A DNA stretch of 64,000 bases from Macrocystis pyrifera (lineage: Eukaryota > Sar > Phaeophyceae > Laminariales > Laminariaceae). The stretch covers positions 124,001 through 188,000 of the forward strand of contig JASSKH010000026.1 of the NCBI GenBank assembly GCA_031763025.1, in the 5' to 3' direction. The notes beneath the pieces are model-generated. The model was not told the origin of the DNA. It ran no database searches and saw only the letters and a list, made by a program, of their open reading frames with translations. Made by a program: the position numbers and the translations under genes. This document shows, one piece after another, positions 46,422 to 57,300 of the stretch; positions within the stretch are counted from its first letter, which is position 1, and each line of letters starts with the position of its first letter.

Positions 46422-49400
46422 TCACAAATCAATGCTGAACTCTGAAGCAATTTTAATCTTGAGCGCACGGGTCATCCGTAATTTGCGCAATTCCTTCACG
46501 ACGAATTCAGGCGCAGCAGAATAAATCGACCGCAAAGACTCCCACGTGCGCTCCTCTGCTTCGAAACCATCCCAATCGACCAAGACAATCACCTCGTTGG
46601 CATCATCTTCGGCCACATGCACCAAAGCATTCATGCGGCATTCACCCTGCGCAAAGGAATGTTGGAAAACATCCTTCAGATCAGCGGTGACGTTCAACGT
46701 CGCATCCGCATAAAATCGTAAACGAGCCACGTGAGCTTGATGCACCTTCCCAGAAACGATGTTCTGAACTGAGTACACATGATCATGATCAGCTGCTACC
46801 ACACGCCACGGACCAGTCCATGTGGACAACAATTTCGGTGTGGCACCCTGCCGACGAACACGAGCATACAACACGAAATCACCAACCGCAAATTTTGGCA
46901 ACACCACCTGGCCCTGAGCCTGTTTACGTTTGTTGTCGCGAGACACGGCAACAGCTGCGCGAATATCGGCGCAAAATCTCTCCTGCTCTGCAACGACTTC
47001 ACGGACGTTCGCACGCAACAAGTCAGCATTCATCACGTCAACATTCCACCTGCCATCAGACTCAGAAACGAGCGCCGAGAAATCGGTACGCGGAGCACGC
47101 CCAAACATCACGCTGTACGGAGTGCTTCGGTAACGTTCACGAAACGAAGTGTTCAAGGCCCACTGAGCGGCCGGCAAAACATCAACCCACTCCGAAACCT
47201 GACGACGCTGTTCTGACAGAATGGAACGCAGAGCACGTACCACCTCTTTTACCATGCGTTCACACGTACCGTTCGACCACGGCGTGTAAGCGACAGCAAA
47301 ACGATGTTCGATGTGCAACGCGTCGCTCAACAAAGCAAGCACCCTGTTCTTGAAATGCGTGGCGGTATCACTCACCCACACACGCGGCACCCCCAAAGTC
47401 TTACACCAGGCTAGCAAATGCTTCGCTGTGACCTCGGCTGTACAAGCCTCGGCCGGTTCCAACGCCACGTAGTTGGACAAATCATCCATGATGACCAAAA
47501 CATATCGGAAACCATCCTCATCAGGCAGGCCATCGCTACCTTCGGGCCCGCTGTGGCCAACATACAAAAAATCAAAGTGCACCACTTCTCCCGGAGCGGT
47601 ACCATGCACCGTGTCTCCGTAGGGACGAGGAATGAGTGCACCTGCACGCGTGTCTACACAGTGCAAACACTGGCGAACGAATTCGCGAACCTGAGAATCC
47701 ATGTGAGGCCAAACACAATATTCCTTCAGGCGAAACAAAGTCGGCGCCACACCACGGTGACCAGCCGAGCGCATGTGCGCGCACACCATCAAACGAGTTT
47801 GAAGAGCAAGATCATCCGGCGGAATCCACAAGACGTCACGCACCCCAACACGCACACGAAACAAACCATCATCGGCCAAGGTAGCTTGACCGAAGGTTGT
47901 CGAAAATTCATGAACACCAACGCCGATACGAGCGACAGACCTTTGTTGCGAGGCACGAATCACATCCAATGCGGGAAGCGAATCGTCAGCATTACATGGG
48001 CTGTGCACGGCAACCGAACGAACAGGCACCGTAGGAACTTTGACCCAACGAGACAACAGATCCCCCCAACAGTTTCGATCGCCAGGGATGTGTTCGATTG
48101 CATAGCGGTATTGTCCTAAAACACCCTTCCAATTCTCTAGGCGTTGTGCCATGGTCTTTGTGACCGTCGTGACACACTTCTCCGGATTGAAAATGTACTG
48201 CAAGTTTCGATGATCAGTAAAGATATGAACACCACCCCAAAGCAGGTATTCGAGCCTCCGGAACGTATTAACGATCGCAAAACCTTCTTTGTCGACAGTC
48301 GCCCAGCGCAACTGCGAACCTGTGAACGAACCACTCAGAAATCCGAGAGGCTCGTGAGACATGCTTTCCAACGCCAATCCACTGCGAAATTCGTGTTCAG
48401 GCACTTGGGTGAGAAAACTACCCCAATGGAAATCAGAAGCGTCAGGAAACATCAAAACAACGCACCCGGGACGAGGATGATGAAGCGGCACTGCTTGCGC
48501 CACCAAACCCCGTGCGGCATTCCACGCCCGCACCCGATCCTCCGTCCACGCGGTATCCTTGATGACACGATTGCGCGCCACTCGCTTAGTCCGACGTGTA
48601 GCCCCAACAAGGAGCTCCTCCAAAAAATCACGTAACGGTGCTACCGTTTCCGCTAAACGTGGTAACGATGTACGCAACCAGTTGACAGCCTGCAAGAATT
48701 GCATTAGTTCTCCAGCGTTTTCGGGACGACGCATTTCACTTAAACCTTGCACTCGAGCGGGGTCATGGGACACGACACCATTGGAATACACCTTACCACA
48801 CCAGACCAGTTCACGAGAGAAGAAGGTACACTTGTGGGCGGCGACAAACAGTCCAACATTCTCCAGGCGTTCAAGAATGTCATCAAGCAGCTGCAGAAGA
48901 GCTTCTTCGGTGTCTGCGAAAAAGAAAACGTCATCGACCCAAACTTTGCAATCCAAACCACGCAACACTTCAGTCATGACACCTTGGAAATAAGAAGTCG
49001 CATTCAAAACACCTTGGGGAACACGGGTAGGCGTGAACAAACCGTCGCTTGTCGCCATGGTGAAGACGTCTTGCGCCTCCGGAGCCAAAGGCATCTGCCA
49101 GTACCCTTGAAGTAGGTCCAGCTTGCCGAAGAAACGCGCCCCCAGCAGATCTCCCATGTCTTCATGGTTGGGCATGACGCCCGGGGACTTCTCCACCTGT
49201 GCGTTCACCGCCGAGTAGTCGCTCACCAAACGGAAAGAGTCCTTCTTGGGCACCGCCATCGCCGGACTCGCCCACACCGCCTGGATGTTGTGGTAGACAA
49301 AGCCAAAAAACACCAAAGCAGCAATGCACTTCGAGAGCCAGTCCCTTTTCGTCGGTTCGTACCGACGTGGCGTTGCCTTGACAGGCTTCGCCTGTTGCTT

Positions 49401-50177
49401 CAGCTGCACTCGCATCGGCTCCACTTGCGCTGGCGGATCACCACACAGCGCACGGCGAAAAGCACCCACGCGACGAGCCAAAATTTCGCGCAAACGGGTT
49501 GCTCCGCCGACGCTTAATCCACTCTGCTCTGCCTGCTGCACGCTGTCCTCCAACGCCCGTTCTCGGGCCGTCCGCTCCTCCTCCGGATCCATGAACATGT
49601 CTGGCCCCCGGTCGACCAAATGTTCCACCGCCTTGTCCTCCGGAGCATCCACCGTAGCCTCGGTCTGAAAAGCACGCACGGAAACCGTCACTCTGCGCGC
49701 CGCAAGGTAACTCGGAGTCTCCACACCGGTCGATACCGGCACTGCGCGAGGGCGAAGCTTCTCCAGAGCTTCACGGTAGACGTCGATGCCAAGAGCTTTC
49801 ATGGTAGCCATGCCAAACAGAACGACGTTATCTGTACCAGGCATGACCGCGAAAGTGATGGGCTCCAATTTCACCGCTCCCCACGGCGTCCGTACACTCA
49901 CGGCAATCGGCACCGTTTTGTGCGTGACCATCACTGAAACACCCGTAGCGGTTTTCGCCTGCTGCGGGCCATTTTCGAACGGAATTTGCAGATCGGCGCC
50001 GCCGAAATGCGAAGACAGCTGCTGAAGTAAGCCGACACCGATGGACGTGAGCGCCGACCCCGAATCAAGGATCACACGCGCCATCAGCGAACCAACCGAC
50101 CCTGGCAAAGAGAGATCAGCGCGTAAACACTCAGCGCTGCGATCGACAGGCACTTCACCTGCCGTTGAACTCCGCAA
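46422..50177 (-). CDS. Ty3/Gypsy Pol polyprotein with C-terminal chromodomain
   Basis: 1251-codon intact ORF. Protease DSG motif at residues 38-40. Reverse transcriptase about 300-500, with FRLVSDYSAVN, LDLLQGYWQMPL and the catalytic VDD at 414-416, where YxDD is usual. RNase H about 570-710 (FPDAS at D579, TDHRNL at 654-659). Integrase: zinc-binding H801, H807, C837 and C840; catalytic D869, D937 and E973 with D-x35-E spacing; then a GPW-type module near 1121. Chromodomain-like end about 1180-1230 (VLVDWDGFEAEERTWESL). The stop at 46424 is before the 3' LTR. The listed start (a TTG in the overlap with gag) is only the ORF limit. Translation likely depends on shifting from gag (+1), although a past deletion is equally possible. 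Confidence 0.93.
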   Translation of the reverse strand: MRSSTAGEVPVDRSAECLRADLSLPGSVGSLMARVILDSGSALTSIGVGLLQQLSSHFGGADLQIPFENGPQQAKTATGVSVMVTHKTVPIAVSVRTPWGAVKLEPITFAVMPGTDNVVLFGMATMKALGIDVYREALEKLRPRAVPVSTGVETPSYLAARRVTVSVRAFQTEATVDAPEDKAVEHLVDRGPDMFMDPEEERTARERALEDSVQQAEQSGLSVGGATRLREILARRVGAFRRALCGDPPAQVEPMRVQLKQQAKPVKATPRRYEPTKRDWLSKCIAALVFFGFVYHNIQAVWASPAMAVPKKDSFRLVSDYSAVNAQVEKSPGVMPNHEDMGDLLGARFFGKLDLLQGYWQMPLAPEAQDVFTMATSDGLFTPTRVPQGVLNATSYFQGVMTEVLRGLDCKVWVDDVFFFADTEEALLQLLDDILERLENVGLFVAAHKCTFFSRELVWCGKVYSNGVVSHDPARVQGLSEMRRPENAGELMQFLQAVNWLRTSLPRLAETVAPLRDFLEELLVGATRRTKRVARNRVIKDTAWTEDRVRAWNAARGLVAQAVPLHHPRPGCVVLMFPDASDFHWGSFLTQVPEHEFRSGLALESMSHEPLGFLSGSFTGSQLRWATVDKEGFAIVNTFRRLEYLLWGGVHIFTDHRNLQYIFNPEKCVTTVTKTMAQRLENWKGVLGQYRYAIEHIPGDRNCWGDLLSRWVKVPTVPVRSVAVHSPCNADDSLPALDVIRASQQRSVARIGVGVHEFSTTFGQATLADDGLFRVRVGVRDVLWIPPDDLALQTRLMVCAHMRSAGHRGVAPTLFRLKEYCVWPHMDSQVREFVRQCLHCVDTRAGALIPRPYGDTVHGTAPGEVVHFDFLYVGHSGPEGSDGLPDEDGFRYVLVIMDDLSNYVALEPAEACTAEVTAKHLLAWCKTLGVPRVWVSDTATHFKNRVLALLSDALHIEHRFAVAYTPWSNGTCERMVKEVVRALRSILSEQRRQVSEWVDVLPAAQWALNTSFRERYRSTPYSVMFGRAPRTDFSALVSESDGRWNVDVMNADLLRANVREVVAEQERFCADIRAAVAVSRDNKRKQAQGQVVLPKFAVGDFVLYARVRRQGATPKLLSTWTGPWRVVAADHDHVYSVQNIVSGKVHQAHVARLRFYADATLNVTADLKDVFQHSFAQGECRMNALVHVAEDDANEVIVLVDWDGFEAEERTWESLRSIYSAAPEFVVKELRKLRMTRALKIKIASEFSIDL

Positions 50178-50610
50178 AATACTTTTCCATAGCGGAGTTT
50201 ACCATCATCGCGCGGTCTTTGACGGATGTTTCACCGCCCTGCTTTTCATCGCGCCTCATTGAGAGAACGCGACGCAAGTCCGCTGCCGCCCGCGAGGTGT
50301 CAAATCTGTTGCTGGTGGTTGTGTAACCAGCGTGCTGCCTAACAGCGTCCAACAACTCCGAGGCGGTCATCGTAGTCTGATGCTTGTAAAATCCCTCAAA
50401 ACACCGATGAATGTAATTGGGGATAAGCTGGCCCATGCTCACTTTGGAGTGCTGAACCACCCCCTGAGCGTTGGCGAGCTGCAGCCGTTCCTCATAATCG
50501 AGGTACGCTGCGTAAAAAACACGAGAGGCCTGCTCGGTCCACACCTCTCCGTATTTCGGTGGAGTCAGAGACTCCCCTACCACCAGCGGCGTGCTTGCCG
50601 TGTGCGCCAT
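50155..50610 (-). CDS. Short Gag of the Ty3 element
   Basis: 151 codons from the ATG at 50608-50610, 207 bases after the 5' LTR. The sequence reads like the N-terminal part of a capsid-type Gag (LDYEERLQLANAQGVV, then MGQLIPNYIHRCFEGFY). No zinc knuckle is present and typical Gags are two to three times longer, so the C-terminal part may have been deleted. It ends with AGG TGA in a frame that must be shifted by +1 to enter Pol; the two frames overlap by about 45 bases. Confidence 0.75.
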   Translation of the reverse strand: MAHTASTPLVVGESLTPPKYGEVWTEQASRVFYAAYLDYEERLQLANAQGVVQHSKVSMGQLIPNYIHRCFEGFYKHQTTMTASELLDAVRQHAGYTTTSNRFDTSRAAADLRRVLSMRRDEKQGGETSVKDRAMMVNSAMEKYFAEFNGR

Positions 50611-50817
50611 AATCCACAGCAGTCCACCTGGACTCTACTGTAATAACGGAGAAACTGCCGCCTGACCTGTGCGTCCTCCAGCTCCCGGAGCGTCCTCCCC
50701 TGCTGTGCGCTTCAAGCCGTTTCGATCCGTCCAACGGGCCAACTGCCTTCCCAGCTGTGACCCAATACTCCGCAGCCGAAAACTCCTCCAACAGAAGTTC
50801 CGCGAATATCTAGATAT

Positions 50818-51049
50818 TATGGCCTCTGCCAGATGATATCAGCAAGAGGGCTTCCAGCGAGGGACTCCACCAGTCTCGCTGGCCTCGCACTCAGTAAGTC
50901 TTGTTCTTAGAGCTTGTATTATCACGGAGTGATCCTCATCGGACCACGAGCCAGGTGGCTAGGGGACATCACACAGGATCCCCGGCCACTGCTCCACTCA
51001 CACATGCGATTACACTGAAACCTCCACGGCTTGGTATCTTTTGGCTACA
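50818..51049 (-). repeat. 5' LTR of the Ty3 element
   Basis: 232-bp copy identical by eye to 46112-46343. Its inner edge overlaps a perfect 14-base palindrome (AATATCTAGATATT, 50805-50818), where the tRNA primer-binding site is normally found. Confidence 0.95.
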
Positions 51050-51400
51050 GGTACCAGACCGACTAGTAGGGGGACCCTGGCTACGCTGCTCGTATCACGA
51101 GGTGTTGCGGCTACCTGGAGGGTGCTTTGTGCTCCGGTTTGCCTGTCATTTCTCTTGGTTCATAGTGTTGTTTGTATGCAGCAGGTGGTGGTGCTGTTTC
51201 TTTAGCTGCCACATATCCGGAGGGGAGGCACGACACACTTTTCTTTTTTTTCTTTCTTCTCTTCCGATTTTTTCTTGTTTTCTATTTTTTGTTCGATTTT
51301 TTTTTGTTTTTCTCTCTTTCGTAGAACGTGTATGTCGTGCCTGCCGTATCCAGTATAACGACATGACCTTGCATTGTCTGCTCGGCCCACACAGTGCATA
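51050..51400. repeat. Older dispersed repeat, right flank of the Ty3 element
   Basis: Begins with the target copy GGTA and CCAGACCGACTAG, then GTTGCGGCTACCTGGAGGGT, matching the 5.39-5.46-kb copy. CATTGTCTGCTC near 51375 also occurs at about 45335. A T/C-rich tract covers 51237-51320. Confidence 0.55.
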
Positions 51401-51407
51401 ACAGTGT

Positions 51408-51727
51408 AGTATCTCTGTGGCGTAGTTTTGTGACCACAGAACTTGTACTTGTATCTCTCTAGGATTGAAGAATCGACACGGACATCGGTTGTGCTGGATG
51501 TCGACAGGTAGAAAGAACGGTTTAATGTGAAGAACACCCACAGCGCACTGTAGTGCTACTGCAGTAACTACTGTTGTTGCGTTACAATGTAGTATGTATC
51601 TCTGTGTCGTGGTTCTGTCACCACAGAGATTGTATCTCTCTAGGATGAAGAGTCCGCACGGGGACACTGAGTGTGCTGGACGTCGACAGGGAAGAAAGAA
51701 CGGTTTAATGTGAATAACACGCACATA
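51408..51727. repeat. Tandem repeat, two copies about 180 bp apart
   Basis: Copies at 51408-51548 and 51590-51727 share GTATCTCTGTG, GACCACAGA, GTATCTCTCTAGGAT, GTGCTGGA(T/C)GTCGACAGG and GAAAGAACGGTTTAATGTGA. The copies are separated by about 40 unmatched bases. Confidence 0.85.
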
Positions 51728-53608
51728 TCTAGCGTACCCTCGATCACTGGTGAGTTTGGTTAACTTTGGCGTACAAGTACATACAGTACTTTCTGGCGTC
51801 GGTTCCCCCCAGAAAACCACCGCCCAACTTACATGAATAACTTACAAACCCACTTTTTTCTTCTGCTGAAACTGGAAAAATAATCCCGCACTGAATTCCA
51901 AGTACTACTGTTATGAATACTCCCAAAACGTATACGAGGTATTATCTACCTGCAGGCAGCTCTGCGGGGGTTATCACGCTTGCTTGTACTCTTGATGCTG
52001 CAAAATGTTGTTTTTGGTGTTGTTGTAATCACATTGACTCCCAAATCAAGAAGTTCGTGGTCAAACGAAGGTGCTGGAGCCCTATAGGAAGATCCGAAAA
52101 CCATTTTTTTTTTTAAACGGCTGGGAAGCCCGACGCTTCCCACCTAAAAACACACGAGACGATGATTATCCCACACTGATTACAAATGGTGGCATGAGCG
52201 CAGCTCTTGTACTGTCGGGTACACACTGATTCCTGTAGTAGTGCGTAGCTTGTCCCGAAGACCGTGCGTGTAGCTCTTATACACACCAGTAATACATGCC
52301 AAGTATTAATACAGAGTATTCAGAACCCACGATGGACCACAGACCATGTATCCCCCTACACAGTATGTGCACAAACCTTTCTTTATTGGTTCCGTATTAA
52401 TTGCGGTAGGAGTTTTTATTGATAGTAGGCCTTGTCGGTTACGGTATGGCACGGGGGTGGGGTGGGCATAGTAATCTGGACCAGAAAAGAGGGGACGCCA
52501 GCAGGGTGGATCCCTTTTTGGGAAAGCCTCCTTGTTGTATGGGGAGACAGTGATTGAGTATCACTCCGTGAGCGATATCGCAGCTCTACAACAGCACGAC
52601 AAAGTAGAAAGAGGCTAGGAACAAACAGAGCTTATGACGAATGCAGCGATCGCTGCGGCGGCCGCCCCGCTCCCTTTTCGTCGGGTGCGGAACTGGCTGA
52701 AATGCAAAGAAAGGAGGACCTGGAATTTGTAATGCTGACCGTGGAGTACTACAAGAGCATCGGCCCGCGCCAGAAGGAGCCGGGCGCTGGCGTCGGACGT
52801 CGGAGCGAATTGGGACCACGAAGAACTCAGCGCCTCGCGAGACCCCGGTGGAGTCGATATTAGTTTGGTGGCTTCTGAGAGTGTAGTGTAACCACGAACG
52901 AGGTTTTACTGCGATGATAAATCCCTCTACTGCTGTACGAAGTTGGGCATAGTAATGCATAGCAATACATAGTAATCAGAACCCACGATGAACCCAAAGC
53001 CATATGTATCCCCCCATGTGCGTCTACACACACATTTTTCTGCGTTAGGTTCTCATTGCCGTGAAGAGCGTCGATTTCGTCGCCCCGAACTCGCAAAACA
53101 AATAGTTAACTCTATTTCCAGTGTATATTCCTTTTTGTGTATCTTAAACTGTACCAGCCAGTTTTGTTTGTATTTTTTAGAAGAAATGCGTATTTTTGTT
53201 CTGAACGTTCGCACAGGGGGGTGCGATCGTTTTTTTCAGGCGCTCGATTTTTCAGAATGGGAAGGCTGCCGAAGTGTACCGAACCACTACGGATTTTTTT
53301 AATTAAAGGTGCTGACCGAGAGCCTTCCGAAAGTATAATGTTCGGTTTTAAAAGGACCCGTATCGTTGTCGAGAGAACGTACGCCGAAAAAGGACATTGC
53401 GTCGAAGGGTACATTGCTAGACTCGCCTTAGCTTATGTCGCTCCTGGTTGCGCGAGCCACACCGCTTGCTCGAGTATCATTCCGCGATAGAGTGTCCGGG
53501 TAGTTTTAGCTTGTTTTGCCTGCTTTCGTGTACCCGTACTTTCGGAGTTGTTGTTAGAAAATTCGCAGCGTCCACGGGTAATCGGCTACAGCCTTGCAAG
53601 TTAGAGGT
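51728..53608. other. No gene recognised; one 85-bp direct repeat
   Basis: Sequence at about 52318-52400 recurs at about 52975-53060 (CAGAACCCACGATG, TATGTATCCCCC, TAGGTTC). A plus-strand ORF at 53137-53490 (117 codons) has no known domain and is listed as unconfirmed. Confidence 0.4.
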
Positions 53609-53765
53609 GTGGGATTGGTTGTGAAGTGCCGCATCTTCAATACATTCTCCGAATTCTCCGTATAGGTTTCATTCGTGCCTGAGTTTTCTATGAATCTGCA
53701 TATACGGCCCTTCAGGGTGGGCTAGTGTCATGGTATCCCCTCTCCCCTGTTGCGGCATTATGCTT
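53609..53765 (+). repeat. Diverged LTR fragment of the Gag-NADAR family
   Basis: Starts TGTGGGATTGG and continues with a GCCGCATCTTC block, then CGGCCCTTCAGGGTGGGCTAG, like the start of the 54730 copy. It is shorter and more diverged. Confidence 0.5.
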
Positions 53766-54569
53766 TGTAGCAATCATCCCCTCATCATACCTGGCAGGCG
53801 TTATCGCCTGCCTTTCTGATGAGCGCCTCGCCCCTTCGGTCAGAAAACTTATGGTGAGGAAAGCAGCAACTAATACAAGAACTTATACCTTGTAACCTTG
53901 TGTGAGTGACCAGAGCAAAGCCAAAGGCATCAACCTGCTAGCAGTAGTCGGTCCCTAGGTCCATACTTCCTTAGTAATTACACTTAACACATGCAACCTT
54001 GCGCAAACCCAACGTTCTTCACGGGGTGCTTCCATACCTGTGCGATGTTTGTATGCCCCGCATATAGTCGTGGCGGCGCCTTCGGCGGTATTTAGCACAC
54101 TAATCATACCAGACAAAGTACCACATATATTAGGAGTGTTTGCTGTGTTTTTACGTGTTTTTGGTTGTCCCCCCCCCCGTAATACTGCAAAAAAAATGAA
54201 ATTGTCTCACTTTTCGCACCCAACACCACGGGTGCGGCTCTTATAGTCATACTGAAAAAAGTGGAACCAGGTACCTGGTATCACACTGCTGCAGTCCCAA
54301 GTAGCTTTTACTTCTGTGCATGCAAGGGTGGGTGGGTACAACGCTTCTGGTGCTGCAAAAAAACTACCCCACACCACGAGTACGACGTACGAGAATTCCC
54401 AAGCAGGTTGCCTTCGAAAAACGATTGTGTGTACACTTCCTTTTTGCCGCTGCAAAACGGATCCCATACTAACCCCGAAGAAGTCTGTCCCCAAAAGAGC
54501 CCTAACAGGTGCATTTCTGTCGAGGTATATATTTTTATATACATTACCTAATAAACCCTCACTTTCTCG
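53766..54569. other. No gene recognised
   Basis: Short ORFs on both strands only. Confidence 0.35.
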
Positions 54570-55110
54570 CCCCACCCACGTTGTGGGTGGCATGGCGATG
54601 TCTTTCGTTGACGATTTATTCCTGCCCCTCAAGGGTAGGCCTTCCTTTCCTTGCCCCTTAAGGCTAGGCTTTCCTTTCTTTCTCTTTCTTGACGTAGCTT
54701 GCCGGCTTCGTTACCTTGCTGTTCAGAGGTGTGGGAGTGGGTTTTGAGGAGCCGCATCTTCGGCTAATGTTCTAGCTTGTGGAATCGGGGTTTCCACGAA
54801 TTCCCTATAATTCTACAAGTACGGCTCATCAGAGTGGGCTAGTGTTATGGTACTGCTTTGAATGAGGCCGAAGCCCGGTAATTACCTGTGTAAAGGCACT
54901 GGGATCGTATTTGTAGTACTTGGGGGGCGTATCGTAGATGGAAAACGAAGGGTTTTCCCGGCACGAGCTTGGCTCCCAGTCTCCGCGTGCACGAAAGGAA
55001 TAAAGCTGATCTTCTTGTATCTCTAAGCAAACAACAACACGTGAGTACCAACGATTACCGGCCTAGTAGGCAGACCTATCCAGGGATACAAAGTGTCCCG
55101 ACCTTGAACA
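54570..55110 (+). repeat. LTR and adjacent 3' end of the Gag-NADAR family
   Basis: The part at 54590-54700 repeats the conserved 3' internal sequence (TTCGTTGACGATTTATTCC) seen at 4520, and 54730-55110 is a full LTR-like unit starting TGTGGG and ending ACA. No Gag or NADAR coding sequence lies upstream, so this is a truncated copy. Confidence 0.65.
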
Positions 55111-56950
55111 CAACAGCTTGAGAGGTGAGCACATTGACGACACGAAGTGGCTATGATTCTAGCGACGGCCACTGCGTGATTGGATGATATTCTACGACAT
55201 GGTGTCCGAGTCACAACGGTTGAATGCAAGGAGGCGTATACGGCACGTGCGCGACATGACATCTCCTACCCGTATAATGCCGGACGCTCACGCTGTTTGT
55301 AGGCGCTTGATAACGCCAAGATTGGCGATGTATGTGCTAGTCGCTATCGAGGAGTCCCCAAGCGGTTAAATGTACACCACTGCTTGCTGTCATCTGCAGT
55401 ATAAAGCTAGTGCAACTAGTGCATATGACGGCTGTCGCTAGGTAACGTAGGAACTCACGCAGCAGGGAATTGGTAAATGCCGTCAGCGTGCGTGCGTCGG
55501 GTCCCGGTCTGTCGGTCGGTCGATGACTTCATCCATCTCGAAAGGGATACTTCCCTGTATTTTTACATCTAGAGCGCCGTGTAACTTTGGGACTCTCAAT
55601 GTCCGCCTCTGAAGGTAAGAACCGCTTGGGCATTGATACCGCAACACCGAAACATTCCGCATATTTTTAGACTTGACGGCAAGCGTTTTCGACCTTCACC
55701 GTTGTTCGCACGCTTCAGGCACGTGGTATTGGGTTCTAGGCCGGCCGTCCCCCCCCCCCCCCCCGCCCCCCCGCCGATTATCCCTCGAAGGTAATCAGTG
55801 GATTGTCGCCGCTCATCACGGTACGGCGCAGGATTGTGGATTATTTTCATTATTTTATAGCAGGTACCGTTTTCGACGATACACTCTCACCCCCTCCCAC
55901 ACCCCGCCCCTGCTGGGGATACGGCGGTATAGCCTCCTCGGCGTTCGACACGTTTCGTCGCGAGCCGTAGCTTGGATATCATACTTGCGCTCTTCTAGAA
56001 AACGAACCAGCTCACACACGTGATGAGTGTTTGACACAATCAATGGGGCCCGCCTTCTCTAAAGTGTGCTGTCGGTGAAGCCGAGATCGGCTGCCGCCCC
56101 TCTCTATGCAAACTGGGGAAGGGTGGATCACCGGAGGCGCCCTGCTGGAGGCATAGGCCAGTTTTTATGCGGTTGGGCTCCACTGTATACCACCGGCCGG
56201 CGCAGGGGGGGCTCATTCAAACCGATACTTGAGCAGTAAGTGATCTGCAACAGAGATTGAGACTACCCCAGAATATATATAAAGCTGAAAAATAGAAATA
56301 GGGTAATTCTGGGTCGGGTTTCAACGGCAATTCCTTCATGCTTGGATTTTTCAGAGGCAGTACACTAGTACATTGACCCAGGGAGGAAAGAATGTAAGTT
56401 ATGCTTGGCGGGTTTCGCGCTTGATGCGCTCAGCCAAAGTGGGCCCAACGTTATTATATTGCAGCAACTGCTAGCAAGAAATGAGACGCACGTGATGACG
56501 GGGACTACTAACTATTAACTCATTCGGTCCTTACTTCGTTACAGAGGGAAAACACAAATGTACCGCTTTCATTAAGGGGAAGCAAAAATAATCGAAAAAC
56601 GTCCTGGGGGGAAAAACGGGTGCCAGGTACACGATAAAAAAAACGCGATATTCTTCGGTTTCCCCCCAGCCAGGCCTTTTTTTTTGTTTGTGGTTCCCCC
56701 ATGCTGCTGTAAATAATGGTCGATTCGGCTTTAGGAAAAGATATCAATCCGCACGTTATGTTGAGAAGATATGTATGTTCAGAAGACGCGATGATATAGG
56801 CGAGGCCAGCAACCAACCAACGTTAAATAAAAGGCACAACACCCATCCCAAGCACACCTGGCTGTGACCAGCTGTCCTACTACTGCAGGAGACAAGTCTT
56901 CTTGAGACCGTCAAGAAGCCTGTTCTGATGGGTTTGTGCAGCAAGGCCTG
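55111..56950. other. No gene recognised; poly-C
   Basis: A C run of more than 20 bases lies at about 55748-55770. Other sequence is unassigned. Confidence 0.4.
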
Positions 56951-56956
56951 CGGTGG

Positions 56957-57300
56957 TATTCTTTAAGCGCGTCAAGTCCTGCTTTGGTATTTTTGAGCAC
57001 TTCAAGGCAGGCCTATTTCTTCTGGAGTGCGTCAAGTTCTTTTTTATGTTTTTGGGCGCGTCAAGTCCTGTTCTGATTTTTTTAGCACTTCAAGGCAGGC
57101 CTATTTGGTGTTTTTGAGCGCGTCAAGTCCTGTTTTGGTATTTTTGAACCCTTCAAGTAAAGCCTATTTTGGTGTGTTTTTGAGCGCGTCAAGGCCTATT
57201 TTGGTATTTTTGAGCGCGTCAAGCAAGGCATATTTTGGTCTTTCTAAGCGCGTCAAGGTCGCGTTTGGTATTTTTAAGCGCGTCAAGTCCTCTTTTTGGA
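56957..57300. repeat. Minisatellite, TTTTGGTATTTTTGAGCGCG units
   Basis: About ten imperfect units of 30-45 bp, each with GCGCGTCAAG(T/G)(C)C followed by a T-rich (G)GTATTTTTGAG part. A plus-strand frame stays open across it (57027-57389) because stops are rare in the unit. Confidence 0.9.

Larger units (their letters stand above)
46112..51049 (-). mobile_element. Ty3/Gypsy chromovirus retrotransposon
   Basis: Complete LTR element on the minus strand: 5' LTR 50818-51049, leader, short gag, pol, then 3' LTR 46112-46343. The 4-bp target duplication GGTA lies at 46108-46111 and 51050-51053. The two LTRs (232 bp each) look identical, so insertion was recent. Total length is 4938 bp. Domain order is protease, RT, RNase H, integrase, chromodomain. 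The gene order and chromodomain place it in Ty3/Gypsy chromoviruses. No canonical tRNA primer site is obvious. The element sits inside the older dispersed repeat. Confidence 0.95.

Noticed and set aside
46779..49937. Several plus-strand ORFs of 100-230 codons
   Set aside because: They run antisense across the intact Pol ORF and have no known motifs.
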